Below, piece after piece: positions 14,978-22,988 of a stretch of 46,318 bases of DNA (the stretch's first letter is position 1; each line of letters begins with the position of its first letter). Source of the DNA: a virus; IMG/VR virus record IMGVR_UViG_3300025120_000109, positions 1-46,318 of that record; one strand, written 5' to 3'. Under the pieces are notes generated by a model. The model was not told the origin of the DNA, searched no databases, and saw only the letters and a program-made list of their open reading frames with translations. The translations under genes were made by a program, and so were the position numbers.

Positions 14978-15521
14978 GATGATCCTTATGGTTCCCTTCA
15001 AACGGTGCAACCAAATTAATTAATAAATTGTTTGCAGGACCTTTGGCATCATGTCCGTAAAAGTTCAGTATACCAAAACCCACATATGAAAGAATAAACA
15101 ACATTAGGTTAATTATAACTGCATTTACGCCAAAAAGCAATGGTGTGATTATCCAGTGAGCGGCAAAAATAAATTTACCGTATCTATGGAAGAACATTAC
15201 CCTTGGATTTTTAATTAAATCATGTATATATTTTCTCGGTATTTGTTTAACTTTCCATAAACTGAATAGTACAACATACCAAGGATAATTTTTAGGACTG
15301 TGGGGATCCTTTTCTGTGTCAGCGTGTGCGTGATGTATCCTATGTACACCTGCCCATGTTAAGGCACTTCTGCCCCCACATAGAAGGCCTATGTATAAAA
15401 GAAGTATTTCATTAAATTTATTGGTTGTGTAGTTCTTATGAGCAAAGTACCTATGGTATCCGTAAGTGATTCCTATTGCCGCTAACACCCAATAAATCAT
15501 ATATCCGTATAATATTATCAT
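14958..15521 (-). CDS. short fatty acid desaturase
   Basis: A 187-residue membrane di-iron desaturase. All three histidine boxes are present: H23-RYFA-H28, H60-RI-HH (H63, H64), and H178-KD-HH (H181, H182). Hydrophobic segments near residues 3-20, 37-50 and 117-155 would place it in the host inner membrane. Enzymes of this family introduce a double bond into acyl chains using oxygen, with reducing power from ferredoxin or cytochrome b5. It is short for the family, which usually has about 250-300 residues. It overlaps the glycosyltransferase gene by ATGA, and an exact TATAAATA lies 6 nt before its ATG. Remodelling of host membrane lipid is the likely role. Confidence 0.85.
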   Translation of the reverse strand: MIILYGYMIYWVLAAIGITYGYHRYFAHKNYTTNKFNEILLLYIGLLCGGRSALTWAGVHRIHHAHADTEKDPHSPKNYPWYVVLFSLWKVKQIPRKYIHDLIKNPRVMFFHRYGKFIFAAHWIITPLLFGVNAVIINLMLFILSYVGFGILNFYGHDAKGPANNLLINLVAPFEGNHKDHHDYARI

Positions 15522-16219
15522 ATGAAATATTTATAGCCCTCCCAGTCGTGCGGTTTATTTGCATGGTGAGTAAAATGCACTAATTTTATGTCTGGATGAA
15601 ATTCACCTCCAAGATACACATAATCGTTATTTGTAAGCCTTTGATATTTCATTGTAGTTTTAATTTGCCATTCTTTCATGTCTTGTCCATAAATTACTAT
15701 TTCGTCACTACACCAACGTGTCACCCAGCTCGTAGGTATTAATTTTAACTTTAGTCTTTCCTTAACCGAGTCCTCAACAAAATATTGCTCGCCATTAATT
15801 GGGCCTTTAGTAACACCATTTTCAATGTAATGTCTTTGCCATTTCAAATGGTCTTTCATAAATTTTTCGTATATGTACTTGCAGTCAGTTGGGTAGTATT
15901 TGAAAAATCCGCCGTTAAGACTGTAACCTTCTCGTTCAGTGTCTCTCCACCATCCAGGTATTGAAAGAAACTCTCCACGTTTGATCGGATAGTCAAATAT
16001 TTTTTTATAATCATTTACTAATAACATGTCAATGTCCATCACAACTACTGGTTCATCTATATCCATGTTCATGACCGCCATCTTATTCCATTGCATCAAT
16101 ATATCATCTTGTATTGGTTTGCGTATCCAGTGAAAATCATATTCGGGCAGTTTTGCCTCTAGGTAACTTTCGTATTCTGGACCATACCTGTCCCCTATCC
16201 TTACTGCGAATATTTTCAT
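15518..16219 (-). CDS. glycosyltransferase-like protein (GT-A/GT8-like)
   Basis: A 233-residue protein with a DxD motif in a hydrophobic strand (VVVMDIDMLL, D62-D64), an LNGGFFKYYP segment, and a late HFTHHANKPHDW segment. This order (DxD, then NGG, then a C-terminal HxxxxxKPW-like metal and diphosphate site) is that of GT8-like glycosyltransferases. GGAG lies 6 nt before the ATG, which overlaps the upstream stop as ATGA. No membrane segment is present. The acceptor is unknown; the neighbouring desaturase and methyltransferases allow a lipid or surface glycan target. Confidence 0.65.
   Translation of the reverse strand: MKIFAVRIGDRYGPEYESYLEAKLPEYDFHWIRKPIQDDILMQWNKMAVMNMDIDEPVVVMDIDMLLVNDYKKIFDYPIKRGEFLSIPGWWRDTEREGYSLNGGFFKYYPTDCKYIYEKFMKDHLKWQRHYIENGVTKGPINGEQYFVEDSVKERLKLKLIPTSWVTRWCSDEIVIYGQDMKEWQIKTTMKYQRLTNNDYVYLGGEFHPDIKLVHFTHHANKPHDWEGYKYFI
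15528..15535 (-). promoter_or_regulatory. possible late promoter TATAAATA before the desaturase
   Basis: An exact T4-type late box on the minus strand, 6 nt before the ATG at 15521. It encodes YKY at the end of the glycosyltransferase, so it may be coincidence. If active, the desaturase and downstream genes could be read late as well as early. Confidence 0.35.
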
Positions 16220-17574
16220 TGTATCTCCTGTTTAGCCGGTGCAGTGCCTTTTATATAAAAACTGGTAGTGTGTCTTTTCAACAGTTGTTTAAAATCTTCT
16301 AAAGCGTCCACTAATTCTTGTAAAGTATATCCTGCATGTGATACATGATAGCTGAATATATTACTTACATCAAAAAAAACGTGTTTGCCTTTTATTTTCT
16401 TGACGAGATCATTGTAATTTTTCGATCTCCCTTTGGCTCTCAATGTTTTAATAAGGTCCATCAACCAATAGGTAACTTTGTGTTTGTTGTGCATTTTATA
16501 CTGTAAAAGTCTTAATGCGGTCCTGTCGCCATATTCTTTCTTAAACTTTTTTGGATCATAATCAGGATAGTGATTTTGTAGGAATCCATGGTTGTTAAAA
16601 ACAATCGGATGTTTGGATACTTTACTATACTTTTTTATATCATCCATGCTCATGCTCATCCCAACTATATTTTGTTTTATATGAATATTTTCATTACAAT
16701 AATCATAGAAAATTATTTCTCCCCAAAAATCTAATCTGTCAGCAAATATCTCACCACTGTACCCTGCGGTAGGAGTGAATATTAGATCAAATTTTTGTTC
16801 TGGGAGTTTACCTATCAACTCAGTATTCTCTGAATAGAAACGCGATTTCATTCTTTTCATTAGTATTTTGGTGTAGTTGTCCCTGGTGTCTATGTTAATA
16901 CTATCTATCCACCCGTCGGGTAATCCTTTTATGTTCAACCATAATTTCCGCTGATGTGCTTTCTTCTTTCTTAAGTGTAGATATGACCATGCTTTTGCTT
17001 TACGTTCTACAGGAGTGAAATTTTTTATTTCAGGCCTGTTATGTGGCTTCACCCAAGAGGGTGTGTAATCATCATGTATGTTTTCTTTTGACCTTTTGAA
17101 CTTCTTCCATACTTCCCATATTGAGGGTTTGCCAAGTTCTCTCCATTTTTGTAAATTTAATTGCATGTGTTGGCCGTTGAGTTGTGTAAAATTTAATCTT
17201 GATAGTATGTGTCCTTTACAATACTCTCCTGTCTTTGCCCAATCATAGAATCTCGTTATCGGTGAAACCTGTGCAGTCATGTCGAATATCATACCGGACA
17301 TACATATCATTGCATGTGAATGCTCATCACAAGATTCTAAAACACTCTGCAATTCGCTTTGATGACAAAGTTTTTGTACATGGCCGGTACCAGATCCTGT
17401 TATACCACCTGATGTTTGTAAAACTGTCATCTGCACTTGCTTTTCAACTATGCTGTTCCATCTTATCGAGTCCGGATACATCACAATAAACACAAGATGC
17501 TTCAATTTTTTTGTTGGTTTAATCGAATCTGTTTGTTCTAGCCAAAGTTTTTTAAATTGTTCAAAGTTTTCCAT
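16216..17574 (-). CDS. large hypothetical protein of the accessory block
   Basis: A 452-residue protein I do not recognise as a whole. Residues 60-165 include a segment (LNGQHMQLNLQKWRELGKP) that recalls parts of phage proteins found with glycosyltransferases. Residues 170-215 are strongly basic. The C-terminal third alternates strands and helices (FDLIFTPTAGYSG, GEIIFYDYC, GKHVFFDVSNIF) as in a Rossmann-like domain, but I see no complete nucleotide or S-adenosylmethionine loop. GGAGG lies 9 nt before the ATG. It is one of the larger accessory genes, between the nitroreductase and a glycosyltransferase. An enzyme is likely, its reaction unknown. Confidence 0.6.
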   Translation of the reverse strand: MENFEQFKKLWLEQTDSIKPTKKLKHLVFIVMYPDSIRWNSIVEKQVQMTVLQTSGGITGSGTGHVQKLCHQSELQSVLESCDEHSHAMICMSGMIFDMTAQVSPITRFYDWAKTGEYCKGHILSRLNFTQLNGQHMQLNLQKWRELGKPSIWEVWKKFKRSKENIHDDYTPSWVKPHNRPEIKNFTPVERKAKAWSYLHLRKKKAHQRKLWLNIKGLPDGWIDSINIDTRDNYTKILMKRMKSRFYSENTELIGKLPEQKFDLIFTPTAGYSGEIFADRLDFWGEIIFYDYCNENIHIKQNIVGMSMSMDDIKKYSKVSKHPIVFNNHGFLQNHYPDYDPKKFKKEYGDRTALRLLQYKMHNKHKVTYWLMDLIKTLRAKGRSKNYNDLVKKIKGKHVFFDVSNIFSYHVSHAGYTLQELVDALEDFKQLLKRHTTSFYIKGTAPAKQEIQ

Positions 17575-17580
17575 AACATT

Positions 17581-18315
17581 TTACCTCCATGTGACTATTT
17601 CATCATATTCTGGAACATTGCGATTTTTATAATACGGTAGTTCCGCATCTTTGTATCCTATGCCCAAAAGAAATGCGACGTTCTTGTACCCGTGCCTTAG
17701 AGGAGAAAGAATGTTAGTAAAATTCTCAATGTCATGATAGTAACATTTGCAAAAACTTGCGTGTAGGCCTTGTTCCGCGGCAAGAAGTGTTGTGCCATAA
17801 CCGTGCATTGATGCAGATATCATCCATTGCTCGTTATCTTTGTAGTCAATCATAAGTCTTTTGTAATTTTTTGACATTTGTTTTTCTGTTGGAAAGCCAG
17901 GCACTTGATAATACACTAAAAGATAAGGTGCTGTGACCTGTTCGTTAAAAGAAAAACCCTGGTACTTGGCTCTCAGTTTCCTATTTTCTACCGTTGGATC
18001 ATCACGTAGTGTCTCTCTGCCTTCTTTCCATTTTTTATAGATCTCTTTGAGTTTGTCAATGTTTCCGTAATCCTGTCCTCCTGGTGCAAAATTGCGTTTA
18101 TCGTATCCGGTTACTGTTTGCATAGCCACAATTTCTTTTTCTTTATTGTGTTGTGGACCATAAACATCTATATTGTAGGCCCAAAGATTATTTTTTGTTG
18201 GGACCAATGAATGTGCATCTTTTAAAATCTTTTCTATTTTATCTCTGCCAGGGTCTTGCGTTTTGAAATGATGTATATTCTCCCTAAACTCCATTAGTTT
18301 TTGTAGTTGTGTCAT
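17581..18315 (-). CDS. nitroreductase-family protein
   Basis: A 244-residue nitroreductase-like flavoprotein. The N-terminal R-ENIHHFKTQDP segment is where the FMN phosphate is bound, SLVPTKNNLWAYNIDV carries the family pattern S-x-x-N-x-Q/L-P-W, and LLAAEQGLHASFCKCYY followed by VAFLLGIGYKD is the typical C-terminal FMN-binding part. Members reduce nitro compounds, quinones or flavins using NAD(P)H. It overlaps the methyltransferase gene upstream by ATGA. It may supply reduced flavin or redox balance for the oxygenases and desaturase nearby; this is inference. The protein is slightly longer than usual. Confidence 0.75.
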   Translation of the reverse strand: MTQLQKLMEFRENIHHFKTQDPGRDKIEKILKDAHSLVPTKNNLWAYNIDVYGPQHNKEKEIVAMQTVTGYDKRNFAPGGQDYGNIDKLKEIYKKWKEGRETLRDDPTVENRKLRAKYQGFSFNEQVTAPYLLVYYQVPGFPTEKQMSKNYKRLMIDYKDNEQWMISASMHGYGTTLLAAEQGLHASFCKCYYHDIENFTNILSPLRHGYKNVAFLLGIGYKDAELPYYKNRNVPEYDEIVTWR

Positions 18316-18944
18316 TTTTTGACCCCCATTATCATAAATCTTGTGTACTTTTCTTTTTGAAGCTCAAATGGACGAATGTTTTCTAATCTACTTTCGTATT
18401 GTTTTGTAAATTGTTCAAGATTTTCAACACAATTTATATGTTGTTGAAGATCTTTGTAGTTGTTGCTTTGTAAAACAAATAAAGTTTTTTCTGGCGCCGT
18501 GTCTATAGATTTGTAAAGCAGTTTTTGATCTATGTGTTCGCAACTTGTATTAATCACTATGCTAAAATGCTTGTCGTTGAGATCTAGTTCCGTGACATCT
18601 TTTTCGATAAATGTAACTTCTGGGAAAAGTGTTTTTCCAATTTTTTTTGCGATTGGATCGAAATCAAATGAGTGAATATTATTGATTGGCTTTAGTATAA
18701 AATTTGTTGAGAGTAATTTTGCCATCAATCCATACCATCCTCCTAGGATAGCAATATCGATACTATCTTTAGTTTTATTTTTGAAATGGTACGGATACTG
18801 ATTAAGACAATCTATCAACCATGTTTTGCAATCAAACTGATTTTGACTGAAGCAAGAGAAAGCGTCAAGCAATCTTCCTGGGAAATGCTTGGCAATTCTC
18901 TGTATGTCCTTGTATGCATTTATAGTCTTTTGATCATATGTCAT
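18312..18944 (-). CDS. class I methyltransferase-like protein
   Basis: A 210-residue protein with a Rossmann layout of class I methyltransferases: IAILGGWYGLMAKLL (residues 64-78) as the motif I loop, D94 (HSFDFDP) ending strand 2, EKDVTELD at motif III, and FSIVINTSCEHI at motif IV. The GGWYG loop is an unusual version of GxGxG. The first 60 residues are a helical extension. It overlaps both neighbours by ATGA. The substrate is unknown, but the set of three methyltransferases in one block suggests multi-step modification. Confidence 0.65.
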   Translation of the reverse strand: MTYDQKTINAYKDIQRIAKHFPGRLLDAFSCFSQNQFDCKTWLIDCLNQYPYHFKNKTKDSIDIAILGGWYGLMAKLLSTNFILKPINNIHSFDFDPIAKKIGKTLFPEVTFIEKDVTELDLNDKHFSIVINTSCEHIDQKLLYKSIDTAPEKTLFVLQSNNYKDLQQHINCVENLEQFTKQYESRLENIRPFELQKEKYTRFMIMGVKK

Positions 18945-19513
18945 TTGTACTTGCCATTATACAGCACTATCGCACTATCATCAATCTTTTGATACCAACT
19001 TGTTATCTTGTCAGTGCTAATTGGGTGATATTCCACTTTTTCGTTATAGATGTACCTATCTATACCAGCGTATAGTCTAAGATACATGTCTCTATGCTTT
19101 TGGAATTTCTCAAATATGTGTGCATGATTGCTCCAACGCATGACACTGCTGTTTACCAACGTGTTCTGTGTCATTCTAAATTCTAAAAGTGGTATATTTT
19201 TTGGTTTCCATGGGGTACTATCAATTACAGAAAATTTATCAAAGTCTTCACAAAGAAAATCTATGTTGCTGTTTATTTTGATGTCCTGATCAAAGAACAA
19301 ACTTTCACCTGTGTTTTCTAGAAGAGCCAGTTTATGCCACACTCCTCTAAGGTAAGGATATTTCACCTGCACATCATAATCCTCAATGGGATTATCTGTG
19401 TAACAATAAAATTTATGAGGTATGGTTAGATGCTTTTCTATTGATTCTTTTAGACTTGTTGTAAAATCCCTTGGGTATTTCGTTCCCCAGTTTACACAAT
19501 ATACCGATAACAT
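18941..19513 (-). CDS. glycosyltransferase-like protein, small
   Basis: A 190-residue GT-A-like protein. The N-terminal strand VYCVNWGTKYP, the FYCYTDNP segment and a DxD in FFDQDIKI (D75-D77) follow the order seen in small marine phage glycosyltransferases. A WHKLALLE helix precedes the DxD, as in families that start from a surface sugar. It begins 1 nt after the stop of the gene at 19515-19988, with no clear Shine-Dalgarno site, so translation may be coupled. It is short for a full transferase, and the C-terminal part of the acceptor site may be reduced. Confidence 0.6.
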   Translation of the reverse strand: MLSVYCVNWGTKYPRDFTTSLKESIEKHLTIPHKFYCYTDNPIEDYDVQVKYPYLRGVWHKLALLENTGESLFFDQDIKINSNIDFLCEDFDKFSVIDSTPWKPKNIPLLEFRMTQNTLVNSSVMRWSNHAHIFEKFQKHRDMYLRLYAGIDRYIYNEKVEYHPISTDKITSWYQKIDDSAIVLYNGKYK

Positions 19514-19514
19514 T

Positions 19515-19988
19515 TTATCTATTGCTAGTGATTATTTCCTTATAGGCCAACAACACATCTAATGGTGTCTTTGCTTGTCTGATCTTAGCCTTAACATCAT
19601 TGTCGTTGTAATCTTTGACCTGATCTTTCTCAAATATTTTCAACTTGAGAGAAAATAATTGCTCCGCCTGTTTCTTTGGATCATAATTGATTATAAATTC
19701 CGTTACAGAATCAAAATTCTGCATAGGTTTATCTTCAAGTTTTTGTTTTACTTTTGCTTCTACAACTCTATTGAGCTGTTTGTACGCTTCTCTATTTCTC
19801 GCTACTGTTGAATCCGCTATTTTGGATGCTGGATATTCAGCAATCAAATCCTTAAAGTCTGGATGAGACATATCTACCGGAAGATAGTGGTTAATTGCTC
19901 TTTTGCCATCTTTGTAGATTACTTCAACCGTTGTGTTATCGGCATTAGAGTAATACGCCTCAAGTATCTTTCCTGTAAAAATTGCCAT
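19515..19988 (-). CDS. hypothetical protein, first gene of the accessory block
   Basis: A 157-residue protein that I do not recognise. The N-terminal part is short beta strands (GKILEAYYSN, TTVEVIYKDG) and the rest is helical and rich in Lys/Glu. AAGGA lies about 9 nt before the ATG. It is the first gene after a near-consensus sigma70 promoter (20009-20037), with a predicted leader of about 14 nt, so it should be made early. It has no motif linking it to the enzymes behind it. It could be a small virion protein left in the structural module, as the next gene upstream is structural. Confidence 0.65.
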   Translation of the reverse strand: MAIFTGKILEAYYSNADNTTVEVIYKDGKRAINHYLPVDMSHPDFKDLIAEYPASKIADSTVARNREAYKQLNRVVEAKVKQKLEDKPMQNFDSVTEFIINYDPKKQAEQLFSLKLKIFEKDQVKDYNDNDVKAKIRQAKTPLDVLLAYKEIITSNR

Positions 19989-20008
19989 TGTAATGTCCTT
20001 TTCGTTAT

Positions 20009-20037
20009 ATTATATGGCACTGGGCACCATAAGTCAA
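20009..20037 (-). promoter_or_regulatory. sigma70-type promoter for the accessory block
   Basis: On the minus strand TTGACT (20037-20032), a 17-bp spacer, and a perfect TATAAT (20014-20009). It sits in the 52-bp gap after the structural gene at 20041. The spacer contains an imperfect inverted repeat (20015-20029), which might be an operator. It points into the accessory block, so host polymerase could read these genes before late transcription. Confidence 0.8.
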
Positions 20038-20040
20038 CAC

Positions 20041-20976
20041 CTATGATTTCTCAATCTTGAAAGAATAAGTGGCTATTGTGGCTGGTGTTCCGTCTGGAAA
20101 CTCCTGTGCTCTATAATCACCCGCACTTACGAATCTTGTTTGGTAATTACCGTCTCCTCCAGACAACCTAGTGTCTACCATTGCCGAACCTCTCAATGTT
20201 CCTAAACTACCATCTATGTTGTACTTGACTTCATAGCCTGCAGATGAATTTACTACATGATGTCTTATGTATTCCTGGAATAACGCACCAATTGCCGCTG
20301 TGGAATATTGTTTTAGATCGTTATTTGAATCTATCTGAAGTGGAGGATTGAATGTACCTAGCACACCATCAATGATGTGCAAGTAATAATTGTTTATTGT
20401 TGTTGGTTGATCAACGGTTTCACCAATACCGTCCGCTGTGTAGGCCGATGTATCTGCCCTAGTGTCAGTGAACACCGGTGTTGATGATACTAATGTCGCA
20501 CCTGTAACACTGTCAGAGGTGGAAATAAAGTAAGTGCCGGCCTGATCCGATGTTGTTGTACCTCCGGATAGAAGATTTATCGCTGGTAGAATAAAGGTGT
20601 CCACGAAGTCAGTTTCGGTCATCGCCTGTATCTTTGTGCCGGTCCAAAATACAGGATAAGTTTTACCTGAGTCTGACGTTGTAATGTTGGATGTCTCGGC
20701 TGATTGTGTTATTCTCTGATATGAAACTGTTACAGTACTTGGTTCTGCTGTTGTGGCTTCATTTGGAAAGCTACCTGACGCCGTTGATGACGCACCTGCC
20801 TGTAATCTCGTGTCATCGATGGATGTAATATTACCGCCTGAACCTGAAACAGCCAATACCCTTGATGGATCTAATGAGTAGTAATATACTGCTAAACCAT
20901 AGATATTATTGAGATCACTTGTCTTCATTTGCTGAAGTTGTGATCCATTGTATACTAGTGGTACTCTAACAGTCAT
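20041..20976 (-). CDS. putative virion structural protein
   Basis: A 311-residue Ser/Thr/Gly-rich protein with no enzyme motif. Its N-terminus (MTVRVPLVYNGSQLQQMKTSDLNN) is followed by a second segment of the same kind, VFWTGTKIQAMTETDFVDTF (about residues 125-145), suggesting two related repeats in the first half. AAGGA lies 6 nt before the ATG. It lies after the fibre gene at 21036 with a 59-nt gap and before the accessory block. It probably belongs to the tail or fibre assembly. The call rests on composition and place. Confidence 0.6.
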   Translation of the reverse strand: MTVRVPLVYNGSQLQQMKTSDLNNIYGLAVYYYSLDPSRVLAVSGSGGNITSIDDTRLQAGASSTASGSFPNEATTAEPSTVTVSYQRITQSAETSNITTSDSGKTYPVFWTGTKIQAMTETDFVDTFILPAINLLSGGTTTSDQAGTYFISTSDSVTGATLVSSTPVFTDTRADTSAYTADGIGETVDQPTTINNYYLHIIDGVLGTFNPPLQIDSNNDLKQYSTAAIGALFQEYIRHHVVNSSAGYEVKYNIDGSLGTLRGSAMVDTRLSGGDGNYQTRFVSAGDYRAQEFPDGTPATIATYSFKIEKS

Positions 20977-20998
20977 TTGTAATCCTTGTTTGCGTACA

Positions 20999-21027
20999 AT
21001 AATATACTACGCTGACAAAAATATCAA
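20999..21027 (-). promoter_or_regulatory. possible sigma70 promoter upstream of the structural gene at 20976
   Basis: TTGATA (21027-21022), 17 bp, TATTAT (21004-20999) on the minus strand in the 59-bp intergenic gap. Each box has one mismatch. It is less certain than the two stronger promoters because a late structural gene follows. Confidence 0.35.
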
Positions 21028-21035
21028 CCATAAAT

Positions 21036-22253
21036 CTACGCTCCTGCGCCGTTGATGGTCTTTAATACCGATCCTGTACTGCTTAAAATTTGTAGAGACG
21101 TTGGTGTTGCCATCATCGCGGCTGTAACTGTACCCGAGTCACCTGTTGTTATGACTGTTCCTGTTACGTTTGGTATGGTAATTGTTCTGTCTGCTGTTGG
21201 GTTTGCCACAGTCAGTGTTGTCTCGAAGCCGTCGTCTGCAGATCCTTCAAAGATCACTGTACCATTTTGTGTTAATTGTATTCCTGATGTTGTGACAGCA
21301 CCTGTTATTGGACCTGTGAATGCTGTTGCATTTACAGTACCAGACACATCTAATTTTGTACTAGGAGTTATAGTGCCTATACCAATCCTGGATTCCGTGC
21401 CATCAATGGTCATAACAGTTGAAGTAGCACCACCGTCGTTTACTTTGAAGGTTATGTCCGTATTCTGAACTGTGTTTGCTAAATTAATTCCTGTTCCGTC
21501 TACTGTGATTGACAAGTCATTGTCTGCACCGACTGTCATACCAGAATCGTTTACTATACCCAGTGTGCCTGTTGTTGTGTCATTGGCATCTGATCTTAGA
21601 AATGATGACGCTGATATTCCACCAAGTGCGTCTGCGTCCGTGGCAGTACCTTGAAACTTAATTCCACTAGGTGATGTAGTAAGTGTAATTCCTTTTTTGA
21701 CTGTGGCAAATCCTGCAATGGTTGTCTGAGGAGTGAATTCTGTGTCTGAAATAATTGCTATAAGTGTTCCATCACTATACCATTTTGTAATTGGCTGGCT
21801 GGCAGTTGTTGAATCTGTTACTGACTCAAATATGAAACCATTTAGAGATCCTGTCGAAGCAGGTGGACCTACTAAAACACTCTGTGAACCATCATAATAA
21901 TATAATTGTCCTGTGTCTGAATCTATCCAAAGATCACCCTGTTGTATCGCAGTCGGTTGTGTTGACTGATAAGGAACGTTACCACCGGCCGGGACAAACG
22001 CTGTTCCTGTGTATACCTTTAATCTGTTGCCAGTTGAATCATAATAAAGTTGTCCTTGAATAGGTTTTGTTGGAGCACTCGTTCCAGCGAAATTTTCTAA
22101 AAGGTGTAAAAAGTTTTCTGCTACTAGCTCTCCATAACCTGCGTAGCCCTTACCTATGAAACTTAAATCCGTTTGTGCGTTGACCACACCATCCTGCACA
22201 ATGTACTGATTGGGAGAAGCCGAACTGTTACTCTTGTTTACTGTATATGCCAT
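21036..22253 (-). CDS. tail fibre-like protein, paralogue of the gene at 6762-8405
   Basis: A 405-residue fibre-like protein. The N-terminal 130 residues parallel the gene at 6762-8405 (FIGKGYAGYGE, HLLENFAGTSAP, then two QLYYD/TGT repeats). The middle repeats (ATDADALGGISASSFLRSDAND and VKDGG/VNDGGATSTVMTIDGT kinds) are also shared. The C-terminal fibre end (ADLAERY) of the other copy is missing here; instead it ends in a TPSTKLDVSGTVNATAF-like shaft and a short tail. AGGAT lies 8 nt before the ATG. It is probably a fibre subunit or an adaptor for the other one. Confidence 0.7.
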   Translation of the reverse strand: MAYTVNKSNSSASPNQYIVQDGVVNAQTDLSFIGKGYAGYGELVAENFLHLLENFAGTSAPTKPIQGQLYYDSTGNRLKVYTGTAFVPAGGNVPYQSTQPTAIQQGDLWIDSDTGQLYYYDGSQSVLVGPPASTGSLNGFIFESVTDSTTASQPITKWYSDGTLIAIISDTEFTPQTTIAGFATVKKGITLTTSPSGIKFQGTATDADALGGISASSFLRSDANDTTTGTLGIVNDSGMTVGADNDLSITVDGTGINLANTVQNTDITFKVNDGGATSTVMTIDGTESRIGIGTITPSTKLDVSGTVNATAFTGPITGAVTTSGIQLTQNGTVIFEGSADDGFETTLTVANPTADRTITIPNVTGTVITTGDSGTVTAAMMATPTSLQILSSTGSVLKTINGAGA

Positions 22254-22256
22254 TTA

Positions 22257-22982
22257 TTAGTATCCTGTGTTACCACCTGATGTTGTTCCACTTACTGTGT
22301 TAGAAGTTGACAGTGCAGTTGAACTAGTTTCTGTAAATGTTGTTAAACTTTGTATTCTCAATGTGTAGTCGATCTGTATAAGTCTATTCAGTGATTTCTG
22401 TACTGGATGGAATACAACGTGTGTCAATAATTTATTTGTCGCGCCGTTTTCTGAACCCTCATAGGATTTCAATCCCAACTCATCAAAAACAAAATCACCA
22501 TTGAAATTTGTTGTATTGTCAAAAGATTCCTGTCCTGTTGGCTCACCGTAATCCAGTGTGCAAGTGCATACTATATCAGTGTACTTGTTTCCTGTGATGT
22601 GTCTCACTTCCATCTTGTTTCGTGATGTATCTTTGTTTGCAGTAGAGTTATCATCTATTACTTTGTAGTAAGTTTGATTGTAAAGCGTTGAATTAGTTCC
22701 TGTTGTGTTGGGAGTAAGATAAGTTATGATACCTGTTGGATCAACACTGGTCCCACCGTTTCCAAATGCCATCTCATGAATAAATCCGTTTGTTTTATTT
22801 CCCAGTGAACTTGCCATGGCCTGAGACATGTTTTCATAGTGAATAGCATTCCTTTTGTCTACAATTACTTCGCCCGTTTCGGGATCAAATATCTTGATAT
22901 GTCCCTGCATCATCACCCCTGTGTGATCTTGTGGCGTTTGATTCTCTTCTTTTGATTCTTGTGGTTTATTGTCATGTGTCAT
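22257..22982 (-). CDS. putative virion structural protein
   Basis: A 241-residue protein with an acidic, polar N-terminus, a core of strands (GHIKIFDPETGEVIVDKRNAI), and a Ser/Thr/Gly-rich tail ending in GY. The core reads like conserved structural proteins of marine T4-like phages, but I cannot match it to a T4 gene number. The ATG lies 6 nt after an AATAAATA motif, with no Shine-Dalgarno site. It sits directly after the giant structural gene. The tail's last codons, GGA TAC TAA, also form the ribosome site of the next gene. Confidence 0.6.
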   Translation of the reverse strand: MTHDNKPQESKEENQTPQDHTGVMMQGHIKIFDPETGEVIVDKRNAIHYENMSQAMASSLGNKTNGFIHEMAFGNGGTSVDPTGIITYLTPNTTGTNSTLYNQTYYKVIDDNSTANKDTSRNKMEVRHITGNKYTDIVCTCTLDYGEPTGQESFDNTTNFNGDFVFDELGLKSYEGSENGATNKLLTHVVFHPVQKSLNRLIQIDYTLRIQSLTTFTETSSTALSTSNTVSGTTSGGNTGY

Positions 22983-22988
22983 CTAGTG

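Noticed and set aside
20015-20029. Hairpin as a transcription terminator after the structural gene at 20041
   Set aside because: The stem is short with two G-U pairs and has no U run after it. It lies between promoter boxes, so an operator is likelier.
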